Shown: positions 1 through 6,886 of the stretch, in pieces | Layout of the letters: each line of letters starts with the position of its first letter | Numbering within the stretch: position 1 is the first letter of the stretch | Assembly (NCBI GenBank): GCA_034660035.1 | Contig: JAYEIJ010000060.1 | Coordinates: forward strand, 1-14,522 | Origin: JAHEEL01 sp034660035 | GTDB lineage: Bacteria > Actinomycetota > Acidimicrobiia > Spongiisociales > UBA5794 | DNA: 14,522 bases | Direction: 5' to 3' | Notes under the pieces: generated by a model | Database searches by the model: none | The model's input: the letters and a program-made list of their open reading frames with translations, nothing else | What the model was told of the DNA's origin: nothing | Position numbers and translations under genes: made by a program

Positions 1-704
1 CCGATCGGGCATGCGACGCCCGTTGGTTGCATTCCGCAGTAGCCCTCGGCGGCGATCGGGTGCTTCGGCGGTGGTACGTCACCGAAGTAGAAGGCCTGGA
101 GGTCGAACCCCGCTCTCGCCAGGTTCCTGGCCAGGTACTGCTGGTGGTACTCCTCGGCGTAGAAGAACTCTTGTGCCGGTTCGATCTCGGTGGTGATGTC
201 GCCGTACCCGGACGATGACAGGTCCGACGCGTACCGGTCGCGGGAGGCAAGGGCTTCCGCCAGTTGACGATCGGTCGTCGTGTAGATCGCCGATCGGTAC
301 TGCGAACCGGAGTCGGGGCCCTGGCGCATCCCCTGCGTCGGATCGTGTGCTTCCCAGAACCGCTTCAGCAGCGCCCGATACGGCACAACATCGGGATCGA
401 AGACGACGAGCACCGCTTCGGTGTGTCCCGTCCGACCGGAGCAGACGTCGTCGTATGTTGGGTTCACGGTTGTACCGCCGGCGTAGCCGACGGCCGTCGT
501 GTAGACGCCGCCGGTGATCCAGAACTCACGCTCGGCTCCCCAGAAGCACCCCATTCCGAAGTAGGCGATCTCGAGATTGTCGGCGAACGGCGGGATCATG
601 GATGACTCGTTGACGAAGTGGGTGCCGGCTATGACGATCGGTTCGTCCCGGTCGGGGATGATGCGCTCGGAGCCGACACGGCTTGTGATTCGTGATTTCC
701 ACAT
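1..704 (-). CDS. msrA: Peptide-methionine (S)-S-oxide reductase MsrA, 3' end cut by window edge
   Basis: Reduces the S epimer of methionine sulfoxide in proteins and free methionine, in the cytosol. The ATG at 704 opens 234 codons running off the window. The signature GCFWGAER has its nucleophilic Cys at residue 53. It is followed by GYAGG, CSGRTGHTEAV, FWEAHDPTQGMRQGPD and GSQYRSAIY, then FFYAEEYHQQYLARN and GYCGMQPTGVACPIG, so nearly the whole enzyme is present. The N-terminal extension before GCFWG resembles the long E. coli-type MsrA. Odd point: about 26 residues (45-122) separate YLARN from GYCG, where MsrA normally has only about two. A -10-like TAGCGT at 720-715 would give a 3-4 nt leader. 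It is divergent from the GNAT gene. Identity is secure; only the C-terminal insertion is unusual. Confidence 0.96.
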   Translation of the reverse strand, partial: MWKSRITSRVGSERIIPDRDEPIVIAGTHFVNESSMIPPFADNLEIAYFGMGCFWGAEREFWITGGVYTTAVGYAGGTTVNPTYDDVCSGRTGHTEAVLVVFDPDVVPYRALLKRFWEAHDPTQGMRQGPDSGSQYRSAIYTTTDRQLAEALASRDRYASDLSSSGYGDITTEIEPAQEFFYAEEYHQQYLARNLARAGFDLQAFYFGDVPPPKHPIAAEGYCGMQPTGVACPI

Positions 705-714
705 GGTTCGGACA

Positions 715-720
715 ACGCTA
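715..720 (-). promoter_or_regulatory. -10 box of msrA
   Basis: TAGCGT on the minus strand lies 10 nt before the ATG at 704, giving an almost leaderless transcript. No clear -35. The same hexamer precedes rnpB. Confidence 0.4.
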
Positions 721-793
721 CCGGACGACGATCCCTTCCGTTCCGGAATCCGCCGAACCGAGCGAAATGCTAGCCCTAGTGCCGCGAAGTGCT

Positions 794-799
794 TACAAT
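794..799 (+). promoter_or_regulatory. -10 box of GNAT gene (leaderless start)
   Basis: TACAAT lies 7 nt before the ATG at 807, so transcription should begin at or next to the start codon. No Shine-Dalgarno sequence is present, which agrees with a leaderless mRNA and favours this ATG over the GTG at 789, which lies upstream of the box. Confidence 0.5.
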
Positions 800-806
800 T
801 GCAAGC

Positions 807-1352
807 ATGATCACGATGCCAGGCGACTCCGAGCTCCCCATCGGGTATCCCAGAGAGCTCGAAGGGCACTTCGAATTGAGCGACGGGCGGAAGGTTCAGA
901 TCCGACCGATCCTCCCAAAGGACGTTGACGATCTCGCTGAGGCGATCGCTCACGCCGACAGCCAGACGCTCCTGCACCGATTCTTCACGGCTGCTCCGCA
1001 CCTCTCAGAGAAGCAGATCCACTACCTCGCCGAGGTCGACTACCGGCGGAGGCTGGCGCTCGTTGCAGCCGACATTGACGGTCGAGGGGTCGCCGTGGCT
1101 CGCTACGAATGCCACTCGGACAGCACCGTCGCGGAGGTAGCGGTGGTGGTGGCACCGGAGTGGCGTTCCGGAGGTCTCGCAACAGAGATGCTCCGCCGTC
1201 TCGAGGCGCCGGCTCGTGAGAACGGTTTCACCGAGCTGGATGCGGTCTATCTCCCCGAGAATCATCCCATAGCCAGGGTCTTCGAACATCTGGGGTATTC
1301 GGACCAACGCATCGAGGACGGCCTTGCACGGGTATCCAAGAATCTCGGTTGA
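807..1352 (+). CDS. GNAT-family N-acetyltransferase
   Basis: Predicted 181-residue cytosolic acetyltransferase using acetyl-CoA. The N-terminal part, with RPILPKDVDDL, then HRFF and the LS..Q..YL..VD segment, resembles the GNAT domain seen in Pat-like protein acetyltransferases and fused to ADP-forming acyl-CoA synthetases. The acetyl-CoA pyrophosphate-binding loop is visible as RSGGLA at residues 120-125, in the usual R/Q-x-x-G-x-G/A form. It follows the beta-4 strand AEVAVVVAPEW. There is no cyclic-nucleotide-binding domain, so it is a stand-alone catalytic domain. The start ATG 807 is chosen because a TACAAT box lies 7 nt upstream. Substrate (protein lysine, amino acid or small amine) cannot be read from sequence. 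It is divergent from msrA across about 100 bp. Confidence 0.88.
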   Translation: MITMPGDSELPIGYPRELEGHFELSDGRKVQIRPILPKDVDDLAEAIAHADSQTLLHRFFTAAPHLSEKQIHYLAEVDYRRRLALVAADIDGRGVAVARYECHSDSTVAEVAVVVAPEWRSGGLATEMLRRLEAPARENGFTELDAVYLPENHPIARVFEHLGYSDQRIEDGLARVSKNLG

Positions 1353-1393
1353 TTTGGACGCGTCCTGGCGATTCCTCGGGCGCAGGACGACGG

Positions 1394-1399
1394 TACGCT
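1394..1399 (+). promoter_or_regulatory. -10 box upstream of zinc-ribbon gene
   Basis: TACGCT, identical to the proposed -10 of the TlpA-like gene at 14428-14433, lies 70 nt before the ATG at 1470. It would give a leader carrying the Shine-Dalgarno sequence at 1456-1463. No convincing -35. Confidence 0.35.
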
Positions 1400-1469
1400 G
1401 AGGGCTTCGGCGTTGTTCCATTCGGGACGATTCCGACAAGCGCGAGTGGCAATGGTGGAAGGAACCTGC

Positions 1470-2180
1470 ATGGAGCCTGTGAGGAGTCTGCACGACCTCC
1501 TCGATCTGCAAGACGTCGATGCGCATATCGACCGTCTGATCGAACAGCGTCAGAGCCTTCCCGAATTGGTCGACTACCGGGCCGCTCATGAAGAAACCGT
1601 GCGTCTTGGAACCGAGCGCGATGAGACCGCCGCCCGCTTGCGCGAAGTCGAACTCGCTGTCGACAAGACGTCCGGCGAGCTCGAGATCACCAGTCAGAAA
1701 GCCGGTGCCGAGGAGATGCGGCTGTATGCCGGCGGTCTCAGCGCCCGCGACGCCGACTACCTCCGTCGCGAGGTCGAACTTCTGAAGGGCAAGGTCGGCA
1801 GGATGGAGGAGGAAGTCCTCGAACTCATGGAGTCTCGCGAGGAGATCGAGGCTGACCTCGCTCGACTCGATGCCGAACTTGAAGCCGAGACCGGCCACAA
1901 GGCAGAGCTTGAGGCCGGGATTCGCGAGTCCTGGAGAGTGATCGATGCAGAGATCGCCCTCAAGGAGCATCGCAAGATCGAGATCGTGCCGCTCATCGAC
2001 GAAGACCTCATCGGCCTCTACGAAGGTCTCCGTGATACCCATGACGGCCGGGTCGTCGGCGCATTGAACAATGGCGTGTGCGGCGCTTGCCATCTCATGC
2101 TGTCGTCGGCCGAAGAGAACGAAACTCGTCGACAGGATCCGCCCCGCTGCGTCCATTGCCGGGCGATCCTCGTTCCCTGA
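1470..2180 (+). CDS. Coiled-coil protein with C-terminal C4 zinc ribbon (COG1579-like)
   Basis: Predicted 236-residue cytosolic protein. Residues from about 5 to 170 are rich in Glu, Arg, Leu and Ala in heptad-like patterns and should form a long helical hairpin. The C-terminus carries four cysteines, CGAC at 204-207 and CVHC at 227-230, typical of a zinc ribbon. This architecture is that of the COG1579 family (CT398-like), found widely in Actinobacteria. Its role is not firmly established; a nucleic-acid or secretion-related chaperone role has been proposed for relatives. The ATG at 1470 is preferred over the in-frame ATG at 1452 because GGAAGGA (1457-1463) sits 6 nt before it and would lie inside the longer form. 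Its 3' end is 33 nt from the convergent TSUP gene. Confidence 0.88.
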   Translation: MEPVRSLHDLLDLQDVDAHIDRLIEQRQSLPELVDYRAAHEETVRLGTERDETAARLREVELAVDKTSGELEITSQKAGAEEMRLYAGGLSARDADYLRREVELLKGKVGRMEEEVLELMESREEIEADLARLDAELEAETGHKAELEAGIRESWRVIDAEIALKEHRKIEIVPLIDEDLIGLYEGLRDTHDGRVVGALNNGVCGACHLMLSSAEENETRRQDPPRCVHCRAILVP

Positions 2181-2213
2181 CCACGGGCCCTGATCCGGTG
2201 CATCGGGTTCATT

Positions 2214-2615
2214 TCAGGACGGGCCGGGGTCGGGTTCCGACCGACCGTTGATCCGCCAGGCTCGCCACGCCATGCGAACGGCGAGCAGCGTCAGGAATAC
2301 GCCGAACATGCGCCGGAGCAGGTCGGCGTCGAGTTGCAGGGCGATCTGTGCTCCGAGAACTGCGCCGACGATCCCGGCGATACCGATCGGGATTGCAAGG
2401 CGCCATCGCACGTTTCCTCTGCGGGCGTGAGCGACGGTCGCGACGATCGCGGTGGGGAAGATGACCGCCAGGGACGTGCCCTGCGCGATGTGCTGATCAA
2501 AGCCGAATAGCACGACCAGGGCGGGTACGAAGATGATCCCACCTCCGAGTCCGAGGGAGGCGGCGATCGCTCCAGCGAACAGGCCGAGAGCGATGAGGGC
2601 GATGATCTCGACCAT
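2214..2615 (-). CDS. Half-size TSUP (TauE/SafE) transporter subunit, second gene of pair
   Basis: Predicted 133-residue membrane protein corresponding to one of the two internal repeats of a full TauE/SafE-type exporter, with about four membrane helices. The family repeat motif G-x-GGG-x-x-x-VP is present as GLGGGIIFVP (residues 22-31), followed by a GTSLAVIFPTA helix and a GNVRWR loop. Full-length TSUP proteins have about 250 residues and two such repeats. Here the partner repeat is a separate gene ending at 2618, in another reading frame, with the two ORFs 2 nt apart, so translation is probably coupled and the product likely a heterodimer. The family exports sulfite, sulfoacetate or related anions. 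The sulfide operon elsewhere in the window makes a sulfur substrate attractive, but this is inference. The C-terminus ends in a short charged tail. Confidence 0.85.
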   Translation of the reverse strand: MVEIIALIALGLFAGAIAASLGLGGGIIFVPALVVLFGFDQHIAQGTSLAVIFPTAIVATVAHARRGNVRWRLAIPIGIAGIVGAVLGAQIALQLDADLLRRMFGVFLTLLAVRMAWRAWRINGRSEPDPGPS

Positions 2616-2617
2616 GG

Positions 2618-2974
2618 TCAGATCACCATCCTGATTCCGGCGACGGCGAGAACGACGGCGAATGTGATTGCGAGTGCTCGCTCGTTGATCCGCTCCGCGA
2701 GCCAGGCACCGCCCCAGGCCCCGACGACGGATCCGATCAGGATCAGGCCGGCGGCCCGCCAGTCCACGTTCCCGCCGATGCCGAACGCCACCATGGCCGC
2801 GGCGGAAGATGCAACGATCGTCGCGGTCGATGTGCCGGAGGCTTCTCTCTGGGACACCGCCAGCCAGAGGACGAGACCCGGGACGACGATGACACCGCCA
2901 CCGACGCCGAAAAGTCCGGCAACGGTGCCGGCGACGGCACCAAGGGCGATGGCTTTGAGCAGAGCAGGGTTCAC
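2618..2974 (-). CDS. Half-size TSUP (TauE/SafE) transporter subunit, first gene of pair
   Basis: Predicted 118-residue membrane protein, the N-terminal-type repeat of a TauE/SafE exporter. The repeat motif reads GVGGGVIVVP at residues 23-32, then a GTSTATIVASSAAAM helix and a GNVDWR loop that mirrors the GNVRWR loop of the downstream half. About four hydrophobic segments are visible. The GTG at 2974 is chosen because the protein then starts NPALLKAIALG directly before the first helix. A TACCTT box (2988-2983) lies 8 nt upstream, suggesting a leaderless mRNA. It ends with TGA only 2 nt before the ATG of the second half. The two halves are in different frames, but both are intact and start and stop sensibly, so two genes are more likely than one frameshifted gene. 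Confidence 0.85.
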   Translation of the reverse strand: MNPALLKAIALGAVAGTVAGLFGVGGGVIVVPGLVLWLAVSQREASGTSTATIVASSAAAMVAFGIGGNVDWRAAGLILIGSVVGAWGGAWLAERINERALAITFAVVLAVAGIRMVI

Positions 2975-2982
2975 GAGCAGGC

Positions 2983-2988
2983 AAGGTA
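2983..2988 (-). promoter_or_regulatory. -10 box of TSUP gene pair (leaderless)
   Basis: TACCTT on the minus strand is 8 nt before the GTG at 2974. The divergent lipoprotein gene has its own candidate box at 3024-3029, so both promoters share a gap of under 70 bp. Confidence 0.4.
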
Positions 2989-3023
2989 CTCGCTTCTGAG
3001 CTCGTTACCTAGTCCCACCTCAT

Positions 3024-3029
3024 TAGCCT
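3024..3029 (+). promoter_or_regulatory. -10 box of small lipoprotein gene
   Basis: TAGCCT lies 9 nt before the ATG at 3039 but only 3 nt before the ATG at 3033, which argues for 3039 as the real start if the transcript is leaderless. Confidence 0.38.
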
Positions 3030-3038
3030 CTGATGTCG

Positions 3039-3686
3039 ATGAAGACTTTCGTAGCGCTGATTCTCGCACTCTCTGTGACTGCAGCAGCATGCGGCGCATC
3101 CGAGGAGGACCCGGAGTTCTCTCCTCCCGCCATCGTCGCAGGCTGGGCCGAAGCCGTGGAAGCGCGGGACTTCGAATCTGCAACGGCGGCCGTGTTCGAA
3201 CCCTCGATGGTGATCGTGCTGGCAGCCGAGAACAACCTTCCCGCATCTGAGACGGCCACCATGCTCTCGAACGGCGTCACGCCCGCCGTGGCGGCCGCAT
3301 ACTGGTCGTCGTTCCGCGACGGATTCGACGCATTCGCCGGACGGCCGATCTCGAACCTCAACGTCGGCGCCTCGGAAGAGGTCGAGGCGGGGGACGTACG
3401 GTGGTCGGTGGTCACCGTCAGGGTGCAAGAAGACGCTTCTGCTCCGGTCTTCACTCGTGACGACGGAGGCTGGCTCGTCGATCTCGTCGCGACGCTCGCC
3501 CCGGGCTTCGTCGAGCCTCTCGATACGTATCTCGCGTCGCTTCCGAGCGATGCCGACGGAGATACGGTACGTGCGGCCTACGTCGACGTCGTCGTCCCTG
3601 CGATGTGGGCAGCGATCGAAGCCGGCGGACACGACGATGATTTCTCCCGTCGCGCCCTCGCGTTGATCGAGGCGGCGAGCGCCTAA
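3039..3686 (+). CDS. Predicted lipoprotein of unknown function
   Basis: Predicted 215-residue secreted lipoprotein. It starts MKTF, has a hydrophobic stretch of about 14 residues and a lipobox TAAAC with the modified Cys at residue 18, followed by an acidic SEEDPEF segment. The mature part is acidic and rich in Ala and Val, with no motif I recognise. Alternating helices and a VRWSVVTVRVQED strand followed by a DDGGWLVDLVATLAPGF segment loosely recall an NTF2-like or DUF4878-type fold, but this is only an impression. The ATG at 3039 is preferred to that at 3033 because of the upstream TAGCCT box. Its stop codon overlaps the stop of the convergent oxidoreductase gene by 4 nt. No function can be assigned. 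Confidence 0.78.
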   Translation: MKTFVALILALSVTAAACGASEEDPEFSPPAIVAGWAEAVEARDFESATAAVFEPSMVIVLAAENNLPASETATMLSNGVTPAVAAAYWSSFRDGFDAFAGRPISNLNVGASEEVEAGDVRWSVVTVRVQEDASAPVFTRDDGGWLVDLVATLAPGFVEPLDTYLASLPSDADGDTVRAAYVDVVVPAMWAAIEAGGHDDDFSRRALALIEAASA

Positions 3687-4672
3687 CGACCGAGCAAGCG
3701 TAGCTCGGGCAGCACCTCGGCCCCGAGTATGGCGATCGTCGCTTCCTGATCGAGCGCCGTCGTCTGGATCGTTACGACGTCGGCGCCGATCTCGGTGACC
3801 AGCGGTCGGTAGGCATCGACGTAGTCGTCCGTCCCGGACACGATGGTGTAAGCGGAGAGGATCTCGCCACGATCCATTTCGTCCGCACGCCGCCGCAGGT
3901 CCGCCGGGTCGACCGCCTCGAGACGACCGGGAGCACGTAGCCCCCTCCACGCTCCGAGCGCTTCCCACGCCTCACCATCGGAGTCGGAGCGGACCGTCCA
4001 ACGGCTCGCAGCGATCGTCGGGGGTGGGCGACCGGCTTGGGACGCCGCGTCGCGGGCGGGACCGATGACCCGGTCCGTGGTCGTCGCCGGGTCCTTGACC
4101 GATGTGATGATGCCCTCGGCCATCGTGGCGGCGAGAACCGCCGACTTGGGGCCGCCGGCGGCCATCCAGATCGGGAGATCCGAGATCGGTGGGCTGTAGA
4201 GCTTCGCCCGGTCGGTGCGATAGAACTCCCCGTCGTAGGTGAGTTTCTGACCGTCGAGGAGTCTTCGCATGATCTCGAGCGCTTCTCTCATGCGGGCGGC
4301 TCTTTCGGCGTACTTGGGGAACGGGTAGCCCAGAGGGCCCTCGTTGAGGTTCTCACCCGTGCCCACGCCGAGCCGGAATCGCCCTCCGGAGAGACGATCG
4401 ATCGTGGCTGCTGCCTGGGCGACGACGGCCGGGTGATAGCGGAACAGCGGGGTCGTCACGGCCGTGACGATGTCGACCCGTTCGGTCGCCTGGGCGATCG
4501 CTCCGAGGGTGGAGAAGGCGTACCCGGAGGCCGACACGTCGTCGACCCACGGGTGGAAGTGCTCCGACACCATCACGGCGTCGAACCCCGCTTCTTCGGC
4601 CAGCACGGCGTGCCGAACGATGTCCTCAGGCTGGAACTGCTCGTGCCCGCAGAAGTAGGCGAAGCGAGTCAT
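3683..4672 (-). CDS. LLM-class F420-dependent oxidoreductase, FGD-like
   Basis: Predicted 329-residue TIM-barrel enzyme of the luciferase-like monooxygenase superfamily that most likely uses coenzyme F420. It closely follows F420-dependent glucose-6-phosphate dehydrogenase (FGD). VSEHFHPW at residues 35-42 supplies the active-site His and Trp, FRYHPAVVAQA follows, and GTGENLNEG at 104-112 carries the conserved Glu. The Lys in TSVK matches an FGD phosphate ligand, but the region where FGD has its other phosphate-binding Lys and Arg is poorly conserved. The substrate may therefore not be glucose-6-phosphate. AGGAGG at 4682-4677, 4 nt before the ATG, is one of the best ribosome sites in the window. 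A TAGGGT box at 4699-4694 fits a 14-16 nt leader. The gene is divergent from the aquaporin gene. Confidence 0.92.
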   Translation of the reverse strand: MTRFAYFCGHEQFQPEDIVRHAVLAEEAGFDAVMVSEHFHPWVDDVSASGYAFSTLGAIAQATERVDIVTAVTTPLFRYHPAVVAQAAATIDRLSGGRFRLGVGTGENLNEGPLGYPFPKYAERAARMREALEIMRRLLDGQKLTYDGEFYRTDRAKLYSPPISDLPIWMAAGGPKSAVLAATMAEGIITSVKDPATTTDRVIGPARDAASQAGRPPPTIAASRWTVRSDSDGEAWEALGAWRGLRAPGRLEAVDPADLRRRADEMDRGEILSAYTIVSGTDDYVDAYRPLVTEIGADVVTIQTTALDQEATIAILGAEVLPELRLLGR

Positions 4673-4693
4673 GGAACCTCCTCGTTGGAGTGA

Positions 4694-4699
4694 ACCCTA
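4694..4699 (-). promoter_or_regulatory. -10 box of FGD-like gene
   Basis: TAGGGT on the minus strand predicts a start near 4687 and a short leader holding the AGGAGG ribosome site. Unlike several neighbours, this gene is not leaderless. Confidence 0.4.
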
Positions 4700-4716
4700 G
4701 GGAAGAGCATGTTCGT

Positions 4717-4722
4717 GTAACC
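4717..4722 (+). promoter_or_regulatory. Candidate -10 box of aquaporin gene
   Basis: TAACCT would start transcription near 4730, giving a leader of about 43 nt that includes GGGAGA ahead of the ATG at 4773. It is divergent from the promoter at 4694-4699. Confidence 0.3.
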
Positions 4723-4772
4723 TCCGCGCCGCTCACAGAATCCAATCACCGGGTCCATGAATAGGGAGAAAC

Positions 4773-5435
4773 ATGTCCACTAACAAACTCGCCGCTGAAC
4801 TGCTGGGTACGTACGTACTCGTGCTCGGCGGTACCGCAACGATCCTGTCGGCAGGGTTCGGCGGTGCACAGTCCAACATTCTGATTGTCGCGTTTGGCTT
4901 CGGTCTTGCGCTGATGGCGGGTCTTTACGCCTTCGGCGAGGTCTCCGGCGGGCACTTCAACCCCGCGGTGAGTCTCGCGATGGTCCTCGACAAGCGCCTC
5001 GATCCGGTGTCGATGGCCGGCTACTGGGTTGCACAGCTCGTCGGTGCCGTGCTTGCATCGTTGACACTTCTCGTCGCATCGAGCACCGAAGCCGTCGCCG
5101 GCACGATGACGGTCTTCGCTGAGGGCATCGAGGCCTGGGAAGCGTTCATGTTCGAAGCCGTGTTCACTGCGATCTTCCTCGCTGTGATCCTCAAGGTCAC
5201 GAAGAGCGAGAACTCCGGCAAGACCGCATTCCTAGGGATCGGCCTCACCCTGACGATGATCCATCTCGTGCTCATCCCCTTCACGGGAACATCGGTGAAC
5301 CCGGTCCGTTCCCTGGGTCCGGGAATCGTTGGCGGCGTATGGGCCGATCAGTGGGTCTACTGGATCGCTCCGCTCGTCGGTGCGGCACTGGGCTGGGGCC
5401 TCTATAAGCTCGTGACGTCGGGCGACGCCGAGTAG
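4773..5435 (+). CDS. aqpZ: Aquaporin Z-like MIP family channel with variant second NPA motif
   Basis: Predicted 220-residue six-helix channel for water across the inner membrane. The first half-helix loop is canonical (SGGHFNPAVS, NPA at residues 63-65). The second reads GTSVNPVRS, so the usual NPA is NPV at 176-178. The four aromatic/arginine filter residues known from E. coli AqpZ can be matched: Phe43, His164, Thr173 and Arg179. That indicates an orthodox water-selective pore rather than a glycerol facilitator. GGGAGA lies just before the ATG. The length is close to AqpZ (231). A hairpin terminator begins 24 nt after the stop. The neighbouring genes give no operon context. Confidence 0.95.
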   Translation: MSTNKLAAELLGTYVLVLGGTATILSAGFGGAQSNILIVAFGFGLALMAGLYAFGEVSGGHFNPAVSLAMVLDKRLDPVSMAGYWVAQLVGAVLASLTLLVASSTEAVAGTMTVFAEGIEAWEAFMFEAVFTAIFLAVILKVTKSENSGKTAFLGIGLTLTMIHLVLIPFTGTSVNPVRSLGPGIVGGVWADQWVYWIAPLVGAALGWGLYKLVTSGDAE

Positions 5436-5448
5436 GCGGTAGCCGAAT

Positions 5449-6783
5449 TCAACGCCTTGAGGGGTCGTCTCCGGACGGCCCCTCTCTTGTGTTCGACCGC
5501 GACCGTGCCGGGTACGCGCCGAGTGCGATGACGCCCGCGGCGAAGAGTGCGACCACCCACCATCGCATGAGTCCTTCCTCCGGTACGAAGCCGAGGACGA
5601 CGCCGACCGAGATCGCAGTGAGGGATGCGATCACTCCGAACGCGATGACGCTGGGGTTCGGACTCGGTGTCGTGCGCACCCTCGGCTCGAATCGACCGAA
5701 GATCGCCACGACCCCGGTGAGACCTGTCAGCAGGACCGCGACCCAGACCGGCCGGGTGAGCCACCAGGCGACCGTCAGTGGTTCGAAGTTGAACCCGAAC
5801 CCGATGCCGTATCCGATGAGGACGATGATCGCCAGCGTGGGGAGGTGCCAGACGTAGACGGTCATCATCACGGCATGGAATCCGACGACGGCGGTCCACG
5901 GACGCTTTCGATGCATCAGCCGTTGTGCTGCCGGTTCTACGAGGCGAACGATCACGTACTGCATGAGCGAAAGGATCAGTAACACGCCCGTGGGTGGGAG
6001 GGTGTTGTTCTCCGTCGCACCGGGGACGCCCACCATGGACACCGGATAGGGGCCGAAGAGCGTCAGGAGAAGGAGCGCCGCGAACGTGAGGGGGAGCGCG
6101 GCGACGATGATGGTGGATCGAGGACGGGCGCGCTCGGTCGCCCAGCCGTATCCGAGTTGATGGGCGGTGATCCAGACGGCTCCGAAGTTGAGCCACCCGA
6201 TCCAATCGGCACCCGTCGCGAACCGGAGGGCGTCGATCGAGAACGCCAGGATGACGCCGGCTACCACCGTCCACCATCCGAACCGGATCCAGAGCGGAAC
6301 CATGATCGGAACGGCCAGGATCACGAGCAGGTAGACGGCCAGGAACCAGAGTGGAGTCACGACGGCGAAGCTGCCTGCTCTGATCAGGGAGTGATCGACT
6401 CCGAGGAGGCCCGCGATCACGCTGATCACGGTCCAGACGGCGAGGAACGGGACGATCGGGGTCATGAGCCGCCGGAACCGTGCCGTGATCCAGGTCCCGG
6501 TCGAATCTCCCCTGCGTTGCGATGCGTGGAACGAGCGCCAGTTCGCGAAGCCGCCGACGATGAAGAACACCGGCATCACCTGGATGCCCCACGTCAGCCA
6601 ATGGGTCCACTCGGTGAGTTCAAGGATGTTGGTGAATCGCAGGGAACCGGCGTCGTCGACGAAGACGGCCGACGCGAGCCAGTGACCGAGCACGACGATG
6701 ATCAGGGCTGCCGCGCGGAAGAAGTCGATCGACCGGTTCCTTGTCTCCGGCGTCCGATCCGCGATGTCCCGGATGCTCGCCAT
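5449..6783 (-). CDS. Membrane acyltransferase, acyltransferase-3 family
   Basis: Predicted 444-residue polytopic membrane protein with around ten or more hydrophobic helices. It begins with the family signature RNRSIDFFRAAALIIVVLGHW, whose His34 is the residue expected to be essential in acyltransferase-3 proteins. PVFFIVGGFANW follows at 71-82, then an arginine-rich RFRRLM cytoplasmic turn. Family members transfer acyl groups (acetyl, succinyl and similar) to sugars, lipids or peptidoglycan-linked polymers; the acceptor cannot be inferred. There is no fused SGNH esterase domain, and the C-terminus is a short charged tail. The ATG at 6783 has no ribosome site, but a TAGGCT box (6797-6792) lies 8 nt upstream, suggesting a leaderless mRNA. 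It lies downstream of rnpB on the same strand but is separated by a terminator. Confidence 0.9.
   Translation of the reverse strand: MASIRDIADRTPETRNRSIDFFRAAALIIVVLGHWLASAVFVDDAGSLRFTNILELTEWTHWLTWGIQVMPVFFIVGGFANWRSFHASQRRGDSTGTWITARFRRLMTPIVPFLAVWTVISVIAGLLGVDHSLIRAGSFAVVTPLWFLAVYLLVILAVPIMVPLWIRFGWWTVVAGVILAFSIDALRFATGADWIGWLNFGAVWITAHQLGYGWATERARPRSTIIVAALPLTFAALLLLTLFGPYPVSMVGVPGATENNTLPPTGVLLILSLMQYVIVRLVEPAAQRLMHRKRPWTAVVGFHAVMMTVYVWHLPTLAIIVLIGYGIGFGFNFEPLTVAWWLTRPVWVAVLLTGLTGVVAIFGRFEPRVRTTPSPNPSVIAFGVIASLTAISVGVVLGFVPEEGLMRWWVVALFAAGVIALGAYPARSRSNTREGPSGDDPSRR
5459..5490 (+). terminator. Intrinsic terminator after aqpZ
   Basis: GAGGGGTCGTC pairs with GACGGCCCCTC (11 bp, one G-U) around a TCCG tetraloop at 5470-5473, followed by the mildly T-rich tail TCTTGT. 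It overlaps the last codons of the convergent acyltransferase gene, so this segment serves as coding sequence on one strand and terminator on the other. Confidence 0.7.
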
Positions 6784-6791
6784 CAGGGCCG

Positions 6792-6797
6792 AGCCTA
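6792..6797 (-). promoter_or_regulatory. -10 box of acyltransferase gene (leaderless)
   Basis: TAGGCT on the minus strand is 8 nt before the ATG at 6783, downstream of the rnpB terminator, so the gene should have its own promoter. Confidence 0.45.
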
Positions 6798-6853
6798 CGG
6801 CGCGAGAGTCGAGGAAGCGCGGAAACGGTCAGAGTACGGGGGCAACCCAACGA

Positions 6854-6882
6854 GAAGCGCCCCCCGAATCGGAGGGCGCTTC
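6854..6882 (-). terminator. rnpB terminator hairpin
   Basis: On the minus strand GAAGCGCCCTCCG pairs with CGGGGGGCGCTTC (13 bp, one U-G) around an ATT loop, starting a few nt after the RNase P RNA 3' end. The tail is only weakly T-rich (TCGTTGGGTTG). Confidence 0.75.
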
Positions 6883-6886
6883 AAAC

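Noticed and set aside
1005..2156. A 383-codon minus-strand open frame
   Set aside because: It lies opposite the GNAT and zinc-ribbon genes, both with clear motifs; it reflects high-GC antisense reading and has no recognisable domain.
2181..2213. Possible terminator between convergent genes
   Set aside because: Only short imperfect complementarity is visible and there is no T-tract.
2214..2984. One continuous 256-codon minus-strand frame over both TSUP halves
   Set aside because: Only its C-terminal 133 residues look like protein; the N-terminal part is Arg-rich out-of-frame reading of the first TSUP half.
5402..6610. 402-codon minus-strand frame overlapping the acyltransferase
   Set aside because: Highly Arg/Asp/Pro-rich with no hydrophobic pattern; a frame shadow of the acyltransferase gene.
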